Source: Megascapheus bottae
Taxonomy: Eukaryota > Chordata > Mammalia > Rodentia > Geomyidae
Assembly (NCBI GenBank): GCA_024803745.1
Contig: JANJXV010000013.1
Span: 11,098,001 to 11,162,000, forward strand
Length of the DNA stretch: 64,000 nt
Direction of reading: 5' to 3'
Part shown: positions 12,329-24,660 of the stretch, in pieces
How positions within the stretch are numbered: the first letter of the stretch is position 1
Layout: the number at the start of each line of letters is the position of its first letter
Position numbers and translations under genes: made by a program
The notes under the pieces: generated by a model
What the model saw: only the letters and a program-made list of their open reading frames with translations
What the model was told of the DNA's origin: nothing
Database searches by the model: none

Positions 12329-12516
12329 CAGTCCTGGGGCTTGAACTCAGGGCCTGGACACTATCCTTGGACACATTTTGCTCAAGGCTAGCATTATGGC
12401 ACTTGAGCCACAATGCCACTTCTAGCTTTTTCTGTGTATGTGGTTCCTGGGAATCAAACCCAGAGCTTTGTGCTTGCTAGGCGAGTACATTACCATAAGG
12501 CCATGCGCCTGGCCCA
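12129..12516 (-). mobile_element. IDL-Geo SINE with a 200-bp polypyrimidine tail
   Basis: The reverse dimer body at 12329-12516 (CAGTCCTGGGGCTTGAAC to AGGCCATGCGCCTGGCCC) is joined to a TTTC/TTCC/TTC repeat at 12129-12328. A perfect 15-bp target-site duplication, AGACTGAAGTTTTCT, flanks the whole unit at 12114-12128 and 12517-12531. The microsatellite therefore lies inside the insertion. Confidence 0.95.
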
Positions 12517-12531
12517 AGACTGAAGTTTTCT

Positions 12532-15500
12532 AATCATCTGGTCCAGAGCGTGGCTCAGCCTGTCTCTTGTGTAACACACACTTAGAAGCTGTTCAATCGC
12601 CTGCTCTACACATGGGCCTGCAAATATCCAAAGCACAACTGAAGGAAGGAGAAAAGCTTGACCTCCGGATCTCCATTTTGTACCCCTGTCCTTTGCACTG
12701 AGCCCTGCTCTCCTGCCTTGAGTTGTGGCTCCCTTGATATTCAGGAAGAACAGGATTGATGGATAAACATCCTGAGACAGAAATCAAAGCTGCTCCCCTG
12801 CCAAGCAATAAGGGCTTTCTTCGTATAACAAGGCCTCACCTGACTGATCCTGAGAAAATGAGCACCTGTGCCATAGCTCTGACCATTGTACCCCCAAACC
12901 ACACTTGTGATAGGAACTGTATAAGAATTACGCGTACCTCCCTCCCCCTCCCCTCATTCTTCTTCCCATTAAACCTTAAAGATGAACTAACGTGCTTAGT
13001 CTCTCTCCCTGACTTCTGTCTGGGCCCAATATTAAATATTTTTCTGCCCTTCCCTCTATTTGTTTTTTTTTTATTTTGCATATCGAGGCAAGTGGCTGGA
13101 CCTGATGTGAGGAATACAAGAGTTGGGCTTCTGGCCTTGACCTCCGGTTAATCTCAGAGCTCCATCTCCCAGGCACAGGGGTCCCAAGGATCCTCATCCC
13201 GCCCCTATGAGAAGGAACAGGATGCCCCCCCTCATTCATAGCCAGCAGGAACCACTTCCACTCTGAGAGTTCCTATATTTAGCCATCTCCAGTGACTCTG
13301 CAGCCTTCTCCACTCTTCTCCATGGAGGCCATGCCCTGCTTTGACGACCTGTTTTCCCAGGCCTGTGCCTGCTACCCATCCCCCAGCATTCCTGCAAGAG
13401 GCCACGCAGCTGGGATATTCTGCATCCCCTGCCCCCAGTAGCATCCACACTTGGCAAGGAGAAGAGGCCACCTGTGTGTGTAGGGAACAGCCTGGCCTGG
13501 GACCATGGGGTTGGGGGAGGGGTATAGATGTGGCTTAGGTAGAAACTGCCCAGAAAACCAGAGGACAGTCTTGAGCCTCCTCTCTTCATCCCCAACATCA
13601 TCCACCCAGTCTGGACACCAGCCTCACAGTTACCCCAAGTCTCCTTCAGAAATAACAATTTGTGCATAAGGCTAGCCCACCCTCACTTGCTTTATCTGTA
13701 GAGACTTCCACTGGGCAGTATTTACAGTCTGTCACATACTTCCTGGGCCCACCAACCACTTCCCAATGTCCTTGGCTTGAAATAGGGTCATTGGGTCTAG
13801 CCAGCACCATCTTGACCACATGGTGGATGGTAGGGTCTGACATCTTGTCTTCATGGTAGAGGAAGAGGAAGCTTCTCCCCCCCCCCACATCCACCCCAGG
13901 TGATGGGTGTGGCTGAAGTCCTGGAGGACGGAGTGGGCTCTTGGCTGATAGATTACTGAACCTGTCACTCTACTGCCTGGGACTGGAAGTTTCCTGTGAC
14001 CTTGCCACCTGATGGGACCCTATTTAGCCCACACCAACTCAGGGGCCTTGCACCATGTCACATGTCTGCCATTACGCCATGCCACGTGTCTACATGTTCC
14101 TGCACTGTCTCTGGTCTCCTGGCTCTTCTCTAGTCACCAGGGTATTCCAATCCAACGCTTTACTGGAGCTGAATTGGTTTGTTGGTATTTCCTCTCCGAC
14201 CTTCATGGCTCAGTTTCTTAACAGTGTTAAGTATATTTGCTGTGTGCTGGTCTTTGCAGTAGGAGTTCATTATGCAGTTGCAGCCTTTTAATAAAGACTC
14301 CAACATTCAACCTCTCAAAATGTGGCTTCTCTGTTTTCTCTCCTTATAACAGCTCAGGACAAAGACCACACCCCAGCTTTCTGGCCCTGGCTTGGGCTAG
14401 CCTTAGCTGTTTCAAACACCCCAGACTTCAGCTTGAGGGCTGGATTTTTGTCTTGACTTCCTGTTCATGACCTACACGTGTCCTTCCAGTGGTCTGAGCT
14501 TGCGATTTGCCACTGAGCTACTGCTGAGGTCGGCAGGGACCTCTGAGTGCAGGGTGGGATGGGGCAAGGAAGCAAAGTGGTTCACATGAAAAGGACAGTG
14601 TCCCACAGGCACAGAGGCCTTCTCCTTTCATGATAGGCCCGTGGCTCAGGGTTCTCCATTACTCCAGGCTAAATGGAGCACAGGCACACATGCCACCAAT
14701 CAGAATGTGCCCCAGCTCAGGGCTCCAGGTTATCCCTGTGACGGGCCCAGGAGCAGTGGTCTGAGATGGCCACCAGGGCTCCAGAGGCTCATGGGAACTC
14801 CCAGGAGAGCTGAGAGGTCAACATGGGATGAAATTGCGGGGAGCACAAAGACCTGGGCCTTTCAGCAGGGGTGGAAAACAGTCTAGGACTCCCCCATTTC
14901 AAGCACAGGCCAAGAGAACTGGTAAACCAGAATGTAGGGGCCAGGGGGGTGTACATTTAAGATCTGCTCCCCAGGAGCCAAGTTGTATTCTATTCCAGGC
15001 ACTGGGGTGCAACAGGGAATGACACCATGCCGACATTCCAGTGGGGAAACAAACAAAGGCACGATAATCCAAGGAACTCTTGAGTGCTGTGAAGAAAAAC
15101 AAAGTAAGGCAAAGGAACTGCAAGCAAGCCAGGAGTAGGGCTATTTTAAGCATGCCAGTCTGGAAGGCCTCTCCCTAGGAGCGGACATTCAAGCCAAAAT
15201 GTGAAGGAAATGGGAGAAAATCATGCAGATATCTGGGGGAGAAATGTTTCAGGCAGTAGAATCAGCTGGTGCAAAGGCCCTGAGACAGAGGTGTGGGAGT
15301 AACAGAAGCATGGGAGGTGAGGGAGGCTGCAGCAGGGTGAGGTGAGAGACAAAGAGATCACAGAGGCAGGTCAACCCAAGCAGCAGCAGCTTTTAATTTT
15401 TATTTATTCCAACCCAGTGAAAGAAATGTTTCGTATTGTACTCTGTACAAACACACAATGAATAAAGCAGCAGTAAACTAGATACATGTGTATCCATGCA

Positions 15501-15758
15501 TATATATATATGTGTGTGTATGTATTCATGTGTATAAGTATATTTTATTCTACTTTATATTGGTAATGAGCTCACATTGATTTACTGACTTCAGACAGTA
15601 TTTTTCAAACTGTGAACTGTCTGAGGGCCACATGAACCACTGTGGAAGTAAGCTGGAAGCCACAGGGCAAGTCTGAAGGAGGAGTGATGTGATTGGTTCT
15701 GCTTTTCTTGTTCCATTAGAAGGAGAGAGGGGCAGGGCGGAAGGGAGAAGAGAAGGAA
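12532..15758. other. 3.2 kb SINE-free unique block
   Basis: No dispersed repeat recognised. An AATAAA at 14290-14295 on the plus strand could end a transcript or an old LTR. Open frames here are short and unrecognised. Confidence 0.5.
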
Positions 15759-15817
15759 GAAGGAAGGAAGGAAGGAAGGAAGGAAGGAAGGAAGGAAGGA
15801 AGGAAGGAAGGAAGGAA
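15759..15817. repeat. (AAGG)n tract
   Basis: About 15 uninterrupted GGAA units directly 5' of a SINE. Confidence 0.97.
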
Positions 15818-15825
15818 AGATGGAG

Positions 15826-16008
15826 TTAGGTGCTAGTGACTCACACCTGTAATCCTAACAGCTGAAATCTGAGGATCACAGTTTGAAGCCAGCCCAGGCA
15901 GGTAAGTCCGTGAGAGTCTCATCTCCAATGAACCATTAAAAAAAAGCCAGACATGGAACTGTAGTTCAAGTTGTAGAGCAGGAACTTTGAATGAAAAAGT
16001 TCCAGGAC

Positions 16009-16060
<52 letters not shown>
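15826..16060 (+). mobile_element. B1-like/Geo SINE ending in a CA microsatellite
   Basis: CACACCTGTAATCCTAACAGC, then a shortened right half, then TTCCAGGACCAG joined to (CA)n at 16012-16060. Confidence 0.85.
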
Positions 16061-16063
<3 letters not shown>

Positions 16064-16839
16064 AGCATGCACACACACAAAATTGACATACGATTTACAC
16101 ACAATAAAACATACCTTTTGGTGGGTTTTAATATATTTGGTTATGCAAATATTGCATGTTGCTTTTGAAAGAGGTCAAGCAGGAGCTGGGAGAGGGGAGA
16201 GTGGCAGCAGAGAAGCAGTTAAGGCTACTGTGTGGCCAGTGAGAGGGAGTGGTAGCCAAGAAAGGCTTCTGGGTGTAATTATGAAGGCGAGCCATTGGGA
16301 CTTGCTGACTTTTGAAAGTGAGGTGTGAGAGTACGAGACAACTGCAGAATGACTCCCAAGATCTTGGCTTGAGCTGTGGGAAATAGGAGAGATACGGAGG
16401 AGAAGGTTTCGGGGAGGAAATCACAAGTTTTAGTTTGAATTAGTGAAATATGACAGTCAACCAGTTAGACACAAAGAGGAGTCCAGGGAGCTAAACGGGG
16501 AGTGTTCAGTCTCCCCTCACCACTGAAAGCCCTGGGCCTGTCTGAGGAGGCTGGGGGCTCTGGCTGAGGACTGAGTCCTGGGCACAGTCATGTGAAGGGC
16601 AGATGATGGAATTCTAGCCTGGAGAGTGAGAAGAGGCCTGCTAGTGGCAGCCCAGAGACCAGGGAGCCAAGTGGTCAAACAATCTGGCCACTAGAGCTCA
16701 CTTGGGAGCTCTAGTGGGCTGTGCTCAGCTGACCATGGCAAGCCGTGCCGTCTTCTGAGCAAGAGTGGCTTGAGTAGGCCTATGTTTTAGAAAGCTTAAT
16801 AGTTATTGCTTTATTTGTATTTATTTTTTTATTGTTTTT
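16061..16839. other. unique sequence
   Basis: Nothing recognised. Confidence 0.5.
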
Positions 16840-16935
16840 GCTTGTCCTGGAACTTGAACTCAGGACCTAGGCACTACCTTGGGCTTTCTCAAGGCTAGCA
16901 CTCAGTCACTTGAGCCATAGCACCATTTTCAGCTG
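16840..16935 (-). mobile_element. solo right-half (Geo) SINE fragment
   Basis: GTCCTGGAACTTGAACTCAG to GAGCCATAGCACCATTTTC. Homology stops at the junction between monomers. Confidence 0.75.
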
Positions 16936-17097
16936 TTTCTTTTTCTTTTTTTAAATCAGCCCCTGTCATTAATACAGGGAAGGTTTTCATTGCTACACAT
17001 AAATGTTAACACGTTTATACAGTAAACCAAGCAATGTCATCTGCTCCATCACACTTGTCCCTTCCCCCTAAATGACTTCTTCCTTTTTGTGTGTGCT

Positions 17098-17310
17098 TGT
17101 ACATCTGTAGTGAGGCTTGAACTCAGGGCCTTGTGTTCTCCCTTAGCTTTTTCAATACACTCTACCACTTGAGCCATACCTTCACTTTTGGCTTTTTGCT
17201 AATTGGAGATAAGCATGTCATAGATTTTCCTGGTGGCATCAAACTGTGATTCTCAGAGCTCAGCCTCCTGAGTGTCTAGGATTACAGATGTGAGGCTGTG
17301 GCACCCAGCT
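17098..17310 (-). mobile_element. B1-like/Geo dimeric SINE
   Basis: GAGGCTTGAACTCAGGGCC, TTGAGCCATACCTTC, then CTCAGCCTCCTGAGTGTC. Confidence 0.85.
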
Positions 17311-17455
17311 AAATGACTTATTTCCAATGGACAGGTGAAGACATTGAGAAGTTCCGTGACTTGCCCAAGGTCACACAGCCAGGAAGAAAGCATTGGAATC
17401 GGGCCTGGACTCCAAACCATCTGATTCTCAGCCATGAGAGCAGACCCTGGATTCA
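17311..17455 (-). mobile_element. MIR remnant
   Basis: GACTTGCCCAAGGTCACACA is the conserved MIR core in reverse. The flanks ACAGGTGAAGACATTGAG and GGAATCGGGCCTGGACTCC agree. Confidence 0.85.
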
Positions 17456-18694
17456 CACTCAGGCTTTTGGCCTATTTCTGACATCGGTGACCTTGACAAG
17501 GCCATAATGCAGGATGAAAATTTCCTGCCGGTGAATGGGGCCTAGAGGACTTGATTTATAGGGCCTATCTCCCCCTCCCTGGGAGTCTGGGCCTGGGCCT
17601 TTGGGCTCAGGGGCAGAGCAGCCGACGAGTTTGGCTCCAGAGCCTGGAAGCAGCAGCAGGATGTGGGACTTTGCTCTTGGGCCTGCTGGGTCCTCTCCAG
17701 AGCCCACACCCTCTTGCCCAAAGTGTTTAGCTTCTTGAGGAATCTGTTACCATCTGGTCCCCACGTGCTGCTTATGGATCTGGTCTGAGTCCATCTTAGC
17801 CCGGCATCACTGCTACCAGAGGTGGGCAGGAGGGCAAGAAGGAGAGCAAAGAGGGGGAACTGTAGGCCAGAGCTGCTGGGCTTTGGAGAGAGGAAGGGTA
17901 AGGGAGACAGAGAGCACCGAGGCCAAAGGTGACAGCTGCCCACACAGAGCCGAGCAGCCAGGCAGGAGAAGAGAAAGACCAGGGGTGGAAGCTGAAGTAA
18001 CTGTAGTCAGAGAGAGTCACATCCACTGGAAGCCAGACAGGGACAAACAGCACCCCTGGGAAAAGACAGAGGCAGCCAGAGAGACCCAGGTTCACCAAGA
18101 AACTCAGCAGAGGAAAGAGACACAGCAATGGAGAAATAAGAAGAGAGGAGTGTGGTAGCAGAGAGAAAGAGATGAGACTGTGAATGAAGATCTCAGAGCC
18201 ACCAGACTTCCTGGGGTCCAATAGGTCCCTACCACCTCCCTGGCAGCCCTGGGCAGGCATGGTCATGCAGAAGAGATGGGCTCTTGCCCACTGGCTTGGC
18301 CCAGGCTGAGCTGTCTCCTCTCACAGCACAGCCCCTGTCTTCACACCCAGCCCAAGAATCCCCTCTTTCAAGCCTCTCTCCAGGGCTGAGGGGCAATGGA
18401 GGCCCTGCATGTCTTCTAGTTGCCTTCGCAGCTGGTCTAGGAAACCAGGTCTAAAAGGGGTCTTGGGAGGTGGGAAGGGCCGCTGGCCATGGGCCTTCCC
18501 TGCCTCTGCTTGTTTTCTCTGAAACCTCGAGTCCCTCTTTGCCAGGTTCAGCTGGATCATTCATTTGTAGGGAGGCTGAGCTCGGCTCACCGAGTGCCTG
18601 GCTGGCTGTGTGTCCTGAGCCAGCAGCACTGCATGGGGACCGGCAGATGGCAACTGTCATTCACTCATCCTGTCCTCACTCACCAGCCTGCAGT
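17456..18694. other. unique GC-rich sequence
   Basis: Minus-strand open frames, including one with a hydrophobic stretch (17542-17943), match nothing I know and have no supporting splice or neighbour evidence. Confidence 0.45.
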
Positions 18695-18840
18695 CCCCTC
18701 CTTCCTCCCTTCTTCCCTCCCTCCTTCCCTTCTTCCTTTTCTCCATCCCTCCCTTCTTTCCTTTCCTTCCTCCCTCTCTCCCTTTCTCCCTTCTTCCTTT
18801 CTTCCCTCCTCCCTCCCTCCACCCCTTTGTCCCTTCTCTT
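18695..18840. repeat. (CCTT)n-like polypyrimidine tract
   Basis: Imperfect mix of CCTTCC and CTTT units. It explains the Ser/Leu/Phe-rich open frames here. Confidence 0.95.
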
Positions 18841-19099
18841 TCAGAGTGCTTTCTGTGTGATAATACTCCAGAGGTGGGTCCCACAGGGCCTCTCAGTTGG
18901 CAGGCTATGTCCATGAGTGGGATACAAGGCCCAGGACCAGTAGTGGAAGGTTGGGGGCCGGCATAACCCTCCCAACACCAGCTTTCCCAGCTCCTGTCAC
19001 ATGTTCTGCACAGCCCTGTTTGAGTAGTTCATTTGTCATTGACTCAAGACACAGAGCCAACTTTGGAGTTCTGGCGTATGTTGGAGTCTCCAGTTTCTT

Positions 19100-19312
19100 T
19101 TCTTTTTTTTCTTTCTTTTTTTTTTTTGCCACTCCTGGGACTTGAACTCAGGGTCTGATCATTGTCCTCGAGATTTCTGAAGACTAGCACTCTACCACTT
19201 TAGCGGCAGCACCACTTCCAGCTTTTTCTGTGTATGCAGTACCAAGGAATAGAACCCAGGGCTTTGTGCATGCTAGGCAAGCAGCCTACCACTAGGCCAC
19301 ACTCCCAGTGCC
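19100..19312 (-). mobile_element. IDL-Geo SINE with perfect target-site duplication
   Basis: Starts with a T-rich tail, then GCCACTCCTGGGACTTGAAC through CACTAGGCCACACTCCCAG. TCTCCAGTTTCTT is repeated at 19087-19099 and 19313-19325. Confidence 0.95.
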
Positions 19313-19325
19313 TCTCCAGTTTCTT

Positions 19326-21164
19326 GTATTGAAATCCTAGCCCCCAGCTGATGGGTGGTACTGGGGGATGTGGCCTTCAAGAGGCAAGTAGATTAGATTA
19401 GTACCTGTACAAAGGAACCAGGGGGAGGTAGAGCCTCTTCCTAGCCAGCATGAGGCCATAAGGAGAAAGATCGAGAGAGAGAGAAGGGGGCAGGGGAAGG
19501 AGAAGCTACAGAGCATATCCAGCCCTTCCATCATGTGAGGACATGGTGAGAGGGGTCCATCTAGGAGAAAGGGACCCTCTCTAGACACTAAATTTGCCCC
19601 GACCTTGACCTTGGATTGACAGTCTCCTCATCTGAGATAGAAATGTTTATGACTTATTAAATACCCAGATAGACTAAGAGTACTAGAATAATCAAACATT
19701 GCCCACATCAGAGTTCATGGAAGCCAGAGAACACAGAGGGGACAGGGACTCGCCCAAGGCAGTATGGCTAATCACAGCCTGATTCCCTTTCTGCTTTGCT
19801 TTAATCTCCACACTGGGGAGGGGCTGAGGCCGGCCGTGGCTAGCCCACATGCAGTAACAGAGATGTTCCTGGCAGACCAGGGAAAGTCTGCTGATAGCCA
19901 GTCAGAGTGAGGTCATTCATTGGTGGGATCCACGTGGCAGGCCTTGTCCCCAGGAGGCCTGGAGGAAAGGAGGAGGACTTGGGTGTGTCAGACCCTGCAC
20001 GATGACCAGCAGTGATGAGCACTTGGGCTGAGGCTGCAGGAGAGGACGTGAGCCCTTCCTGAGCTACCATGTGTTTTTTGGCAGAAGGCCTGGAAGGAAG
20101 GACAGGCTGGTGTGGTACTGCCTTGGTGTCGCTGAACAAGACTTGGTAGCCTTGGACACGCATTCGCCTGCTCTAGTGAGCATCCAGAGTCTGGTCCCAG
20201 GCTGAGCTCTGTCATCTGCCCTCATCTACAGGACCTTCTGTGACAGTCAGTGCTCTGTCTTCTAGACTTAGCTGCAAGTGTTGGCTGGCAATCAGATACT
20301 GGTGAGGGGCTGTGGGATGGTGCTTCACAGCTTGGGGATCAAAATCAGTGGGCAAAATAGGGCAGTTGTTCTAGATCATCCAGGTGGGCCTGACTGGTTG
20401 TGGCCAAGAATAGACCATCAGGAATAGCATGGACCTGAGGTCCTGCCTGCCTTCCTGAGGGCCCCGCCAGTACCCACCATAGAGCAAGCCAGAGCTAGCA
20501 GCGTGACGGCATCGATGTCCTGGCTCTGTGTCTCTGGAGGAGCTTCATATGTCATACCTTCCACCCTAGAGCTCACCCCCCACCTTCCTGCCCTGGCACT
20601 CTTCCATGATGCAACTGTCTTCTTTTCTGGCTCCATTCCTGTGGGGAAAGCTTGATTTGTTGAAGCCAGTACCCCTTTGCGTTCTCAGTTCTACTAAATG
20701 TTCACCATCAGATAACCTGCCACGTGTATGCTGCGCAGTGTGTGTTTCTCGAGAGGAATCTTCAGGAGAAGTGGAGGCTAGGCTGATCCCAGGGATGCCC
20801 AGCTTGTGCCAACCCAGATGCCCCCTGAAGGGTCCATTTCTCTACCCAAGAGTACCCAAGGGCTCCCCAACCTCCACAGGCCCAGGCTTGGCCTATGCAG
20901 GGAAAGGCCAGAAGCTCTACATCCAGGCACATCCCTCAGTCATGATGGATGGCAACTGGACAAATTCCTGCCAGTCATCCCATATTGTGTAGTAGTGATA
21001 TGGGAAAGCCAACCCAGAGGGCATCCACAGCTGGGTCCATTCCTCAGTTGCCCTTGGCTTGGGGGGAGGTCTTCTTGAGAGAAGTATGAACACTTTCCTT
21101 CCAAGGTTTAAACTACCTTCTTTCCTGTCTCATTGTCCTGAATGCATTTCCTCCTGCCACCGCT
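19326..21164. other. 1.8 kb SINE-free unique block
   Basis: No repeat or gene recognised. GC-moderate. Confidence 0.5.
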
Positions 21165-21191
21165 CCCCCTCTCTTTCTTTCTTTTTCTTTT

Positions 21192-21235
<44 letters not shown>

Positions 21236-21259
21236 TCCTTCCTTCCTTCCTTCCTTCCT

Positions 21260-21307
<48 letters not shown>

Positions 21308-21315
21308 TTTTTTTT
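21165..21315. repeat. (CTTT)n/(CTTC)n polypyrimidine tract
   Basis: CTTT units flank a central CCTT block. It abuts the 3' end of a minus-strand SINE, as at 12.1 kb. Confidence 0.97.
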
Positions 21316-21489
21316 GTCAGTCCTGGGGCTTGAACTCAGGGCCTGAGCACTGTCCTTGGGCTTTCTCAAGGATAGCACTCTACCACATGAGCCACAGCAC
21401 CATTTCTGGCCTTTTCTATGTAGTACTTAGGAATCAAACCCAACTGCATGCTAGACAAGCACTCTACCACAAGGCCAAACTCCCAGCCT
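21316..21489 (-). mobile_element. IDL-Geo SINE
   Basis: GTCAGTCCTGGGGCTTGAAC, CATGAGCCACAGCACCATTTC, then ACTCTACCACAAGGCC, with a short deletion in the ID half. Confidence 0.9.
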
Positions 21490-22399
21490 TCTTAGTGCAT
21501 TTCTATGAAGCCATTTCAGGAGTCACAGTTTGATGAACCCCCAGAGCTGGCGTTGGGGCAAATCATTTTATCTGGAAGAGCTTAGTCCCCCTCACCCAAA
21601 AAGAAACAGTCAGGCGTCTATCTCCCATGCATAGATCAGGGCCTGAAAGACACCTGAAAGCACCTCCCACCACCTCCTGATACCCCTGTTATCTGGTCAC
21701 ATCCTAACTCTTCTGGGTCCTTCCACAACTCCAATCTACTTTAAACCAAGTTCTGTGCTGAGGGCCATGTTTCACAGTGTATAAGCCAGGTGCAATGCTT
21801 GTACCCATTTCACAGGTAACAGGTGTGAAGAGGAGGGGTGACTGTGAAGCTGAACCTGGATCTCTACCACCGTCTCCCGCTCCTAGAGCCCTGGGCTCCT
21901 GAGGAGACTTTCCACGAGGAGAGGGAATTCCCTGCAGCCGACTCGGCCCCCCATACCTCAAAAGGAAGTCACACCATTGGGGCTTGTGGAGAAGGAGAAA
22001 GGGATAGTGGGGGAATTCCCACACAGCTTTGAGGTCACCAACTGAGAGATGACTTTGGCTGCGGTCATCTTGGGGTGCAGGCCAGGCTCCCTTGGCTACG
22101 TCAGCTTTCTGGGGAAGCCGTGTGGGGAGAGAGGGATGTGAACGAGGCCATACATGGTGACTTCTGCAGCCCTGTGGCTGCCTAAGAAGCCAAGTCTTCC
22201 ATGGCTGTTGGAAATCCCAATATCTGGGAGTCACCAGAAAGACCCCCCAAGAGGTGACCTTTCCAACATCTAGGATTGCAACCAGCCAGCTAGATGTTTA
22301 TTTGAGGACTCTAACTTCCCAGGAAGGCAGGGATGAGACAGGTGAACCTCCATGCCTGATGCTCCCTGGGCCAGGAGCCCAGAGGTAACCAGTGTCATG
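21490..22399. other. unique sequence
   Basis: Nothing recognised. Confidence 0.5.
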
Positions 22400-22535
22400 T
22401 GGCGTTTAAACCTCCCAACACCCTCAAAGGGGTTCTCATTATGACCCCCATTAAGCAGACAAAGAAGCCAGCTCAGACAAGCCAAGTGATTCACACAAAG
22501 GCACACAGCAGCAGGATGAGCGTCCAGTCTCCCCA
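22400..22535 (-). mobile_element. possible MIR remnant
   Basis: GGGTTCTCATTATGACCCCC and CACACAAAGGCACACAGCAG resemble reversed MIR. Confidence 0.5.
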
Positions 22536-23614
22536 CCGAGACACTGAGGATGACACAGCCCACCGACTCCAGAGATGCTGAGCTTACCGATCTCACTGCC
22601 CCCCCTCCTGCCTGCCAAGCAAGTCAGGGTACTTCCAGGAAGGGGCTTTCAGCCACCCCTCCTTTGAAGGGAAGGGGGAGACCAAGATGTGGGAGGAAAA
22701 GTTAAGTCTTTTCCTTCAACTCTTCTCTGTGAAAGTCTGGGGTAGGAAGTGCCCAAGTGCTCACCTATGATGTGAGGTTCTCTCTCTCTCTCTCTCTCTG
22801 TCTCTCTGTCTCTCTCTGTCTCTCTGTCTCTGTCTCCCCTCCCCCTCCCCCCCGCCTCCGGGCCATGGGGATCTAGCCTGGGCTCTCTCCCAGGCTAAAC
22901 AATAGTGAATCCTGAGAATGATATAGTGTAGACACAATGCCTGGTTCTCCCTTTTTGCCCCGCTCCCCCACGCCAAACCTCTAGCACCCCGGAATCCCCA
23001 TAAGGGACCCAGAAAGTCCTCAAAAACTCTGCAATTCCAGGAGAATTGGAATTCTCCCACCCCTCTGTGGCTCCACTGGGCGCCTTCCATGGCACGATGT
23101 GACTTGCTTAAAGAAAGGGGTCACCTGTCCAGAACCTGCCCCCACCCCATAGTGGTGGTGGCAGCAGAGGGTCCAGAAGAGATTGGGACGAATATCTAAT
23201 AGGACTGGAGCCTGCTTGCCTCTCCTGTCTTCCGGGGGCTGCAGACACTGCCTCTGTAGACCTGCCCCAGCGAACAGGTCCATGCACTCACACCTACTGC
23301 CCAGAGGCTCACTATCCACTGAGAGGTTAGCCCAGCAGGCACTGGCACCATGGTTGAGGTGGAGAGATCCCACAGTGGTGTGGGGACTCTGTCCTCTGAT
23401 CACTGCCAGGGCCTTGGACCTGGGAATCTGCCCACAGCCTCCAACTGGCTGTAATCAGACAAGATAGAGAAAGGTCGCAGAGAAGGTCACAGCATTGGGT
23501 GGAAATGAAGAGAAGGTAGATTTACGGAGCTCAGGGGCCATCCATGTGCTCTAAAGTTGGCACCATTGGCATCAGAGGATGGAGTTTACATTACTGATTA
23601 CAAGTGGCAAGGAA
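22536..23614. other. unique sequence with a CTCT/CTGT tract
   Basis: Apart from the 22779-22857 simple repeat nothing is recognised. Confidence 0.5.
22779..22857. repeat. (CT)n/(CTGT)n and C-rich tract
   Basis: CT repeats with GT interruptions pass into CCCCTCCCC runs. Confidence 0.95.
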
Positions 23615-23850
23615 TTGCCAGGCATTCATGGATCATGCCTGTAATCCTAGCCACTCAGTGAGCTGAGATTTTAGGATTGAGGTGTGAGGTCAGTCTGTGC
23701 AAACAAAGTCCTTGAGGCTCTTGTCTCCATTGACCAGCAAAAGTCTAGAAATAGGAGCATTGCTCAAGTGGTAGAGCACCAGCCTTGAGCAAAAGAGCCA
23801 AGTGAGAGGGCAAGGCCCTGAGTTCAAGCCCCAGTACCAGTGCATGTGTG
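23615..23850 (+). mobile_element. B1-like/Geo dimeric SINE
   Basis: CATGCCTGTAATCCTAGCC, CTCAAGTGGTAGAGCACC, GTTCAAGCCCCAGTACCAG, then a TG-rich tail. Confidence 0.88.
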
Positions 23851-23876
23851 CAAGCATTCCTGCATGTGTGTATGCA

Positions 23877-23972
23877 TCTCTCCCTCCCTCCCTCCCTCCT
23901 CTCTTCCCCCCCCCTGTCTCTCCTTCCCTCCCTCCTTCCCTCCTTCATTCCTTCCCTTCTCCCTCCTTTCCA
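23877..23972. repeat. (CCCT)n-like tract
   Basis: Imperfect CCCT and CCTT units downstream of a SINE tail. Confidence 0.93.
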
Positions 23973-24441
23973 GCCTTGCTCTTCATCTATAGACAAGCCA
24001 TGGATTGCATTTTTAAAATTCCCTATAACAAAGTACCACAGTGGGGTGGCTCAAGCCACAAACATGTCCCTCTGTCCTAGAGGCCAGCCAGGAACAGGAC
24101 ACAGCCAGACAGCACAGGCTGGCACCTCCTGAGGTTCCTGCTCTCCCTCATCCCCGTGGGGGTTTGCTGGGCTGGCGGATGCATGGTCTTCATCTTCCTC
24201 TTCTCAGAAGTAACTCTGTGCCTAGCTCCACCTTGGGACTCATTCTAATGACCTCATTTTGTCTCTGAAATGATGTATCTCCAAATAGGGTCACGTTCTG
24301 AGGAATTAGGGATTTGGATTTTGTAGTTGAGCCCCAAGGGGTAAGGAGGGCTGAGGATCAACGACGATCCAGGCCGAGCCCTCCCTGCTAAGACCATAGC
24401 CTCCACTGGGGTGGACACACAAGCACAAAGTCCCATAAAGG
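23973..24441. other. unique sequence
   Basis: Nothing recognised. Confidence 0.45.
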
Positions 24442-24660
24442 TATGTGTGTGTGTGTGTGTGTGTGTTGGTCCTGGAGCTTGAACTCAGGGCCTCTGTGTT
24501 CAAGGCTAGTGCTCTACTACTTCAATAGCCTTACTTCCATCTTTTGGGCAGCCAATTGGAGGTAAGAGTCTTATAGACTTCACTGCCTGGGCTGACTTCA
24601 AGCCACGATCCTCAGATCTCAGCCTCCTGAGTAGCTAGGAGTGAGCCACCAGCACCTGAC
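24442..24660 (-). mobile_element. B1-like/Geo SINE with (TG)n tail inside its target duplication
   Basis: The TG repeat at 24444-24466 precedes GGTCCTGGAGCTTGAACTC. The body ends at GAGCCACCAGCACCTGA. Flanks CCCATAAAGG (24432-24441) and CCCATAAGG (24661-24669) enclose repeat and SINE together. Confidence 0.88.

Noticed and set aside
12087..12419. Lys-rich open frame
   Set aside because: Produced by the polypyrimidine SINE tail read on the minus strand.
17542..17943. Minus-strand open frame with a hydrophobic stretch that could look like a signal peptide
   Set aside because: It matches no family I know, the hydrophobic stretch is not at the initiator Met, and I see no splice or conservation support. 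A protein search against rodents would decide.
20606..20992. 128-residue open frame on the plus strand
   Set aside because: Overlapped by other open frames, with no recognisable motif. The length is within chance in GC-richer DNA.
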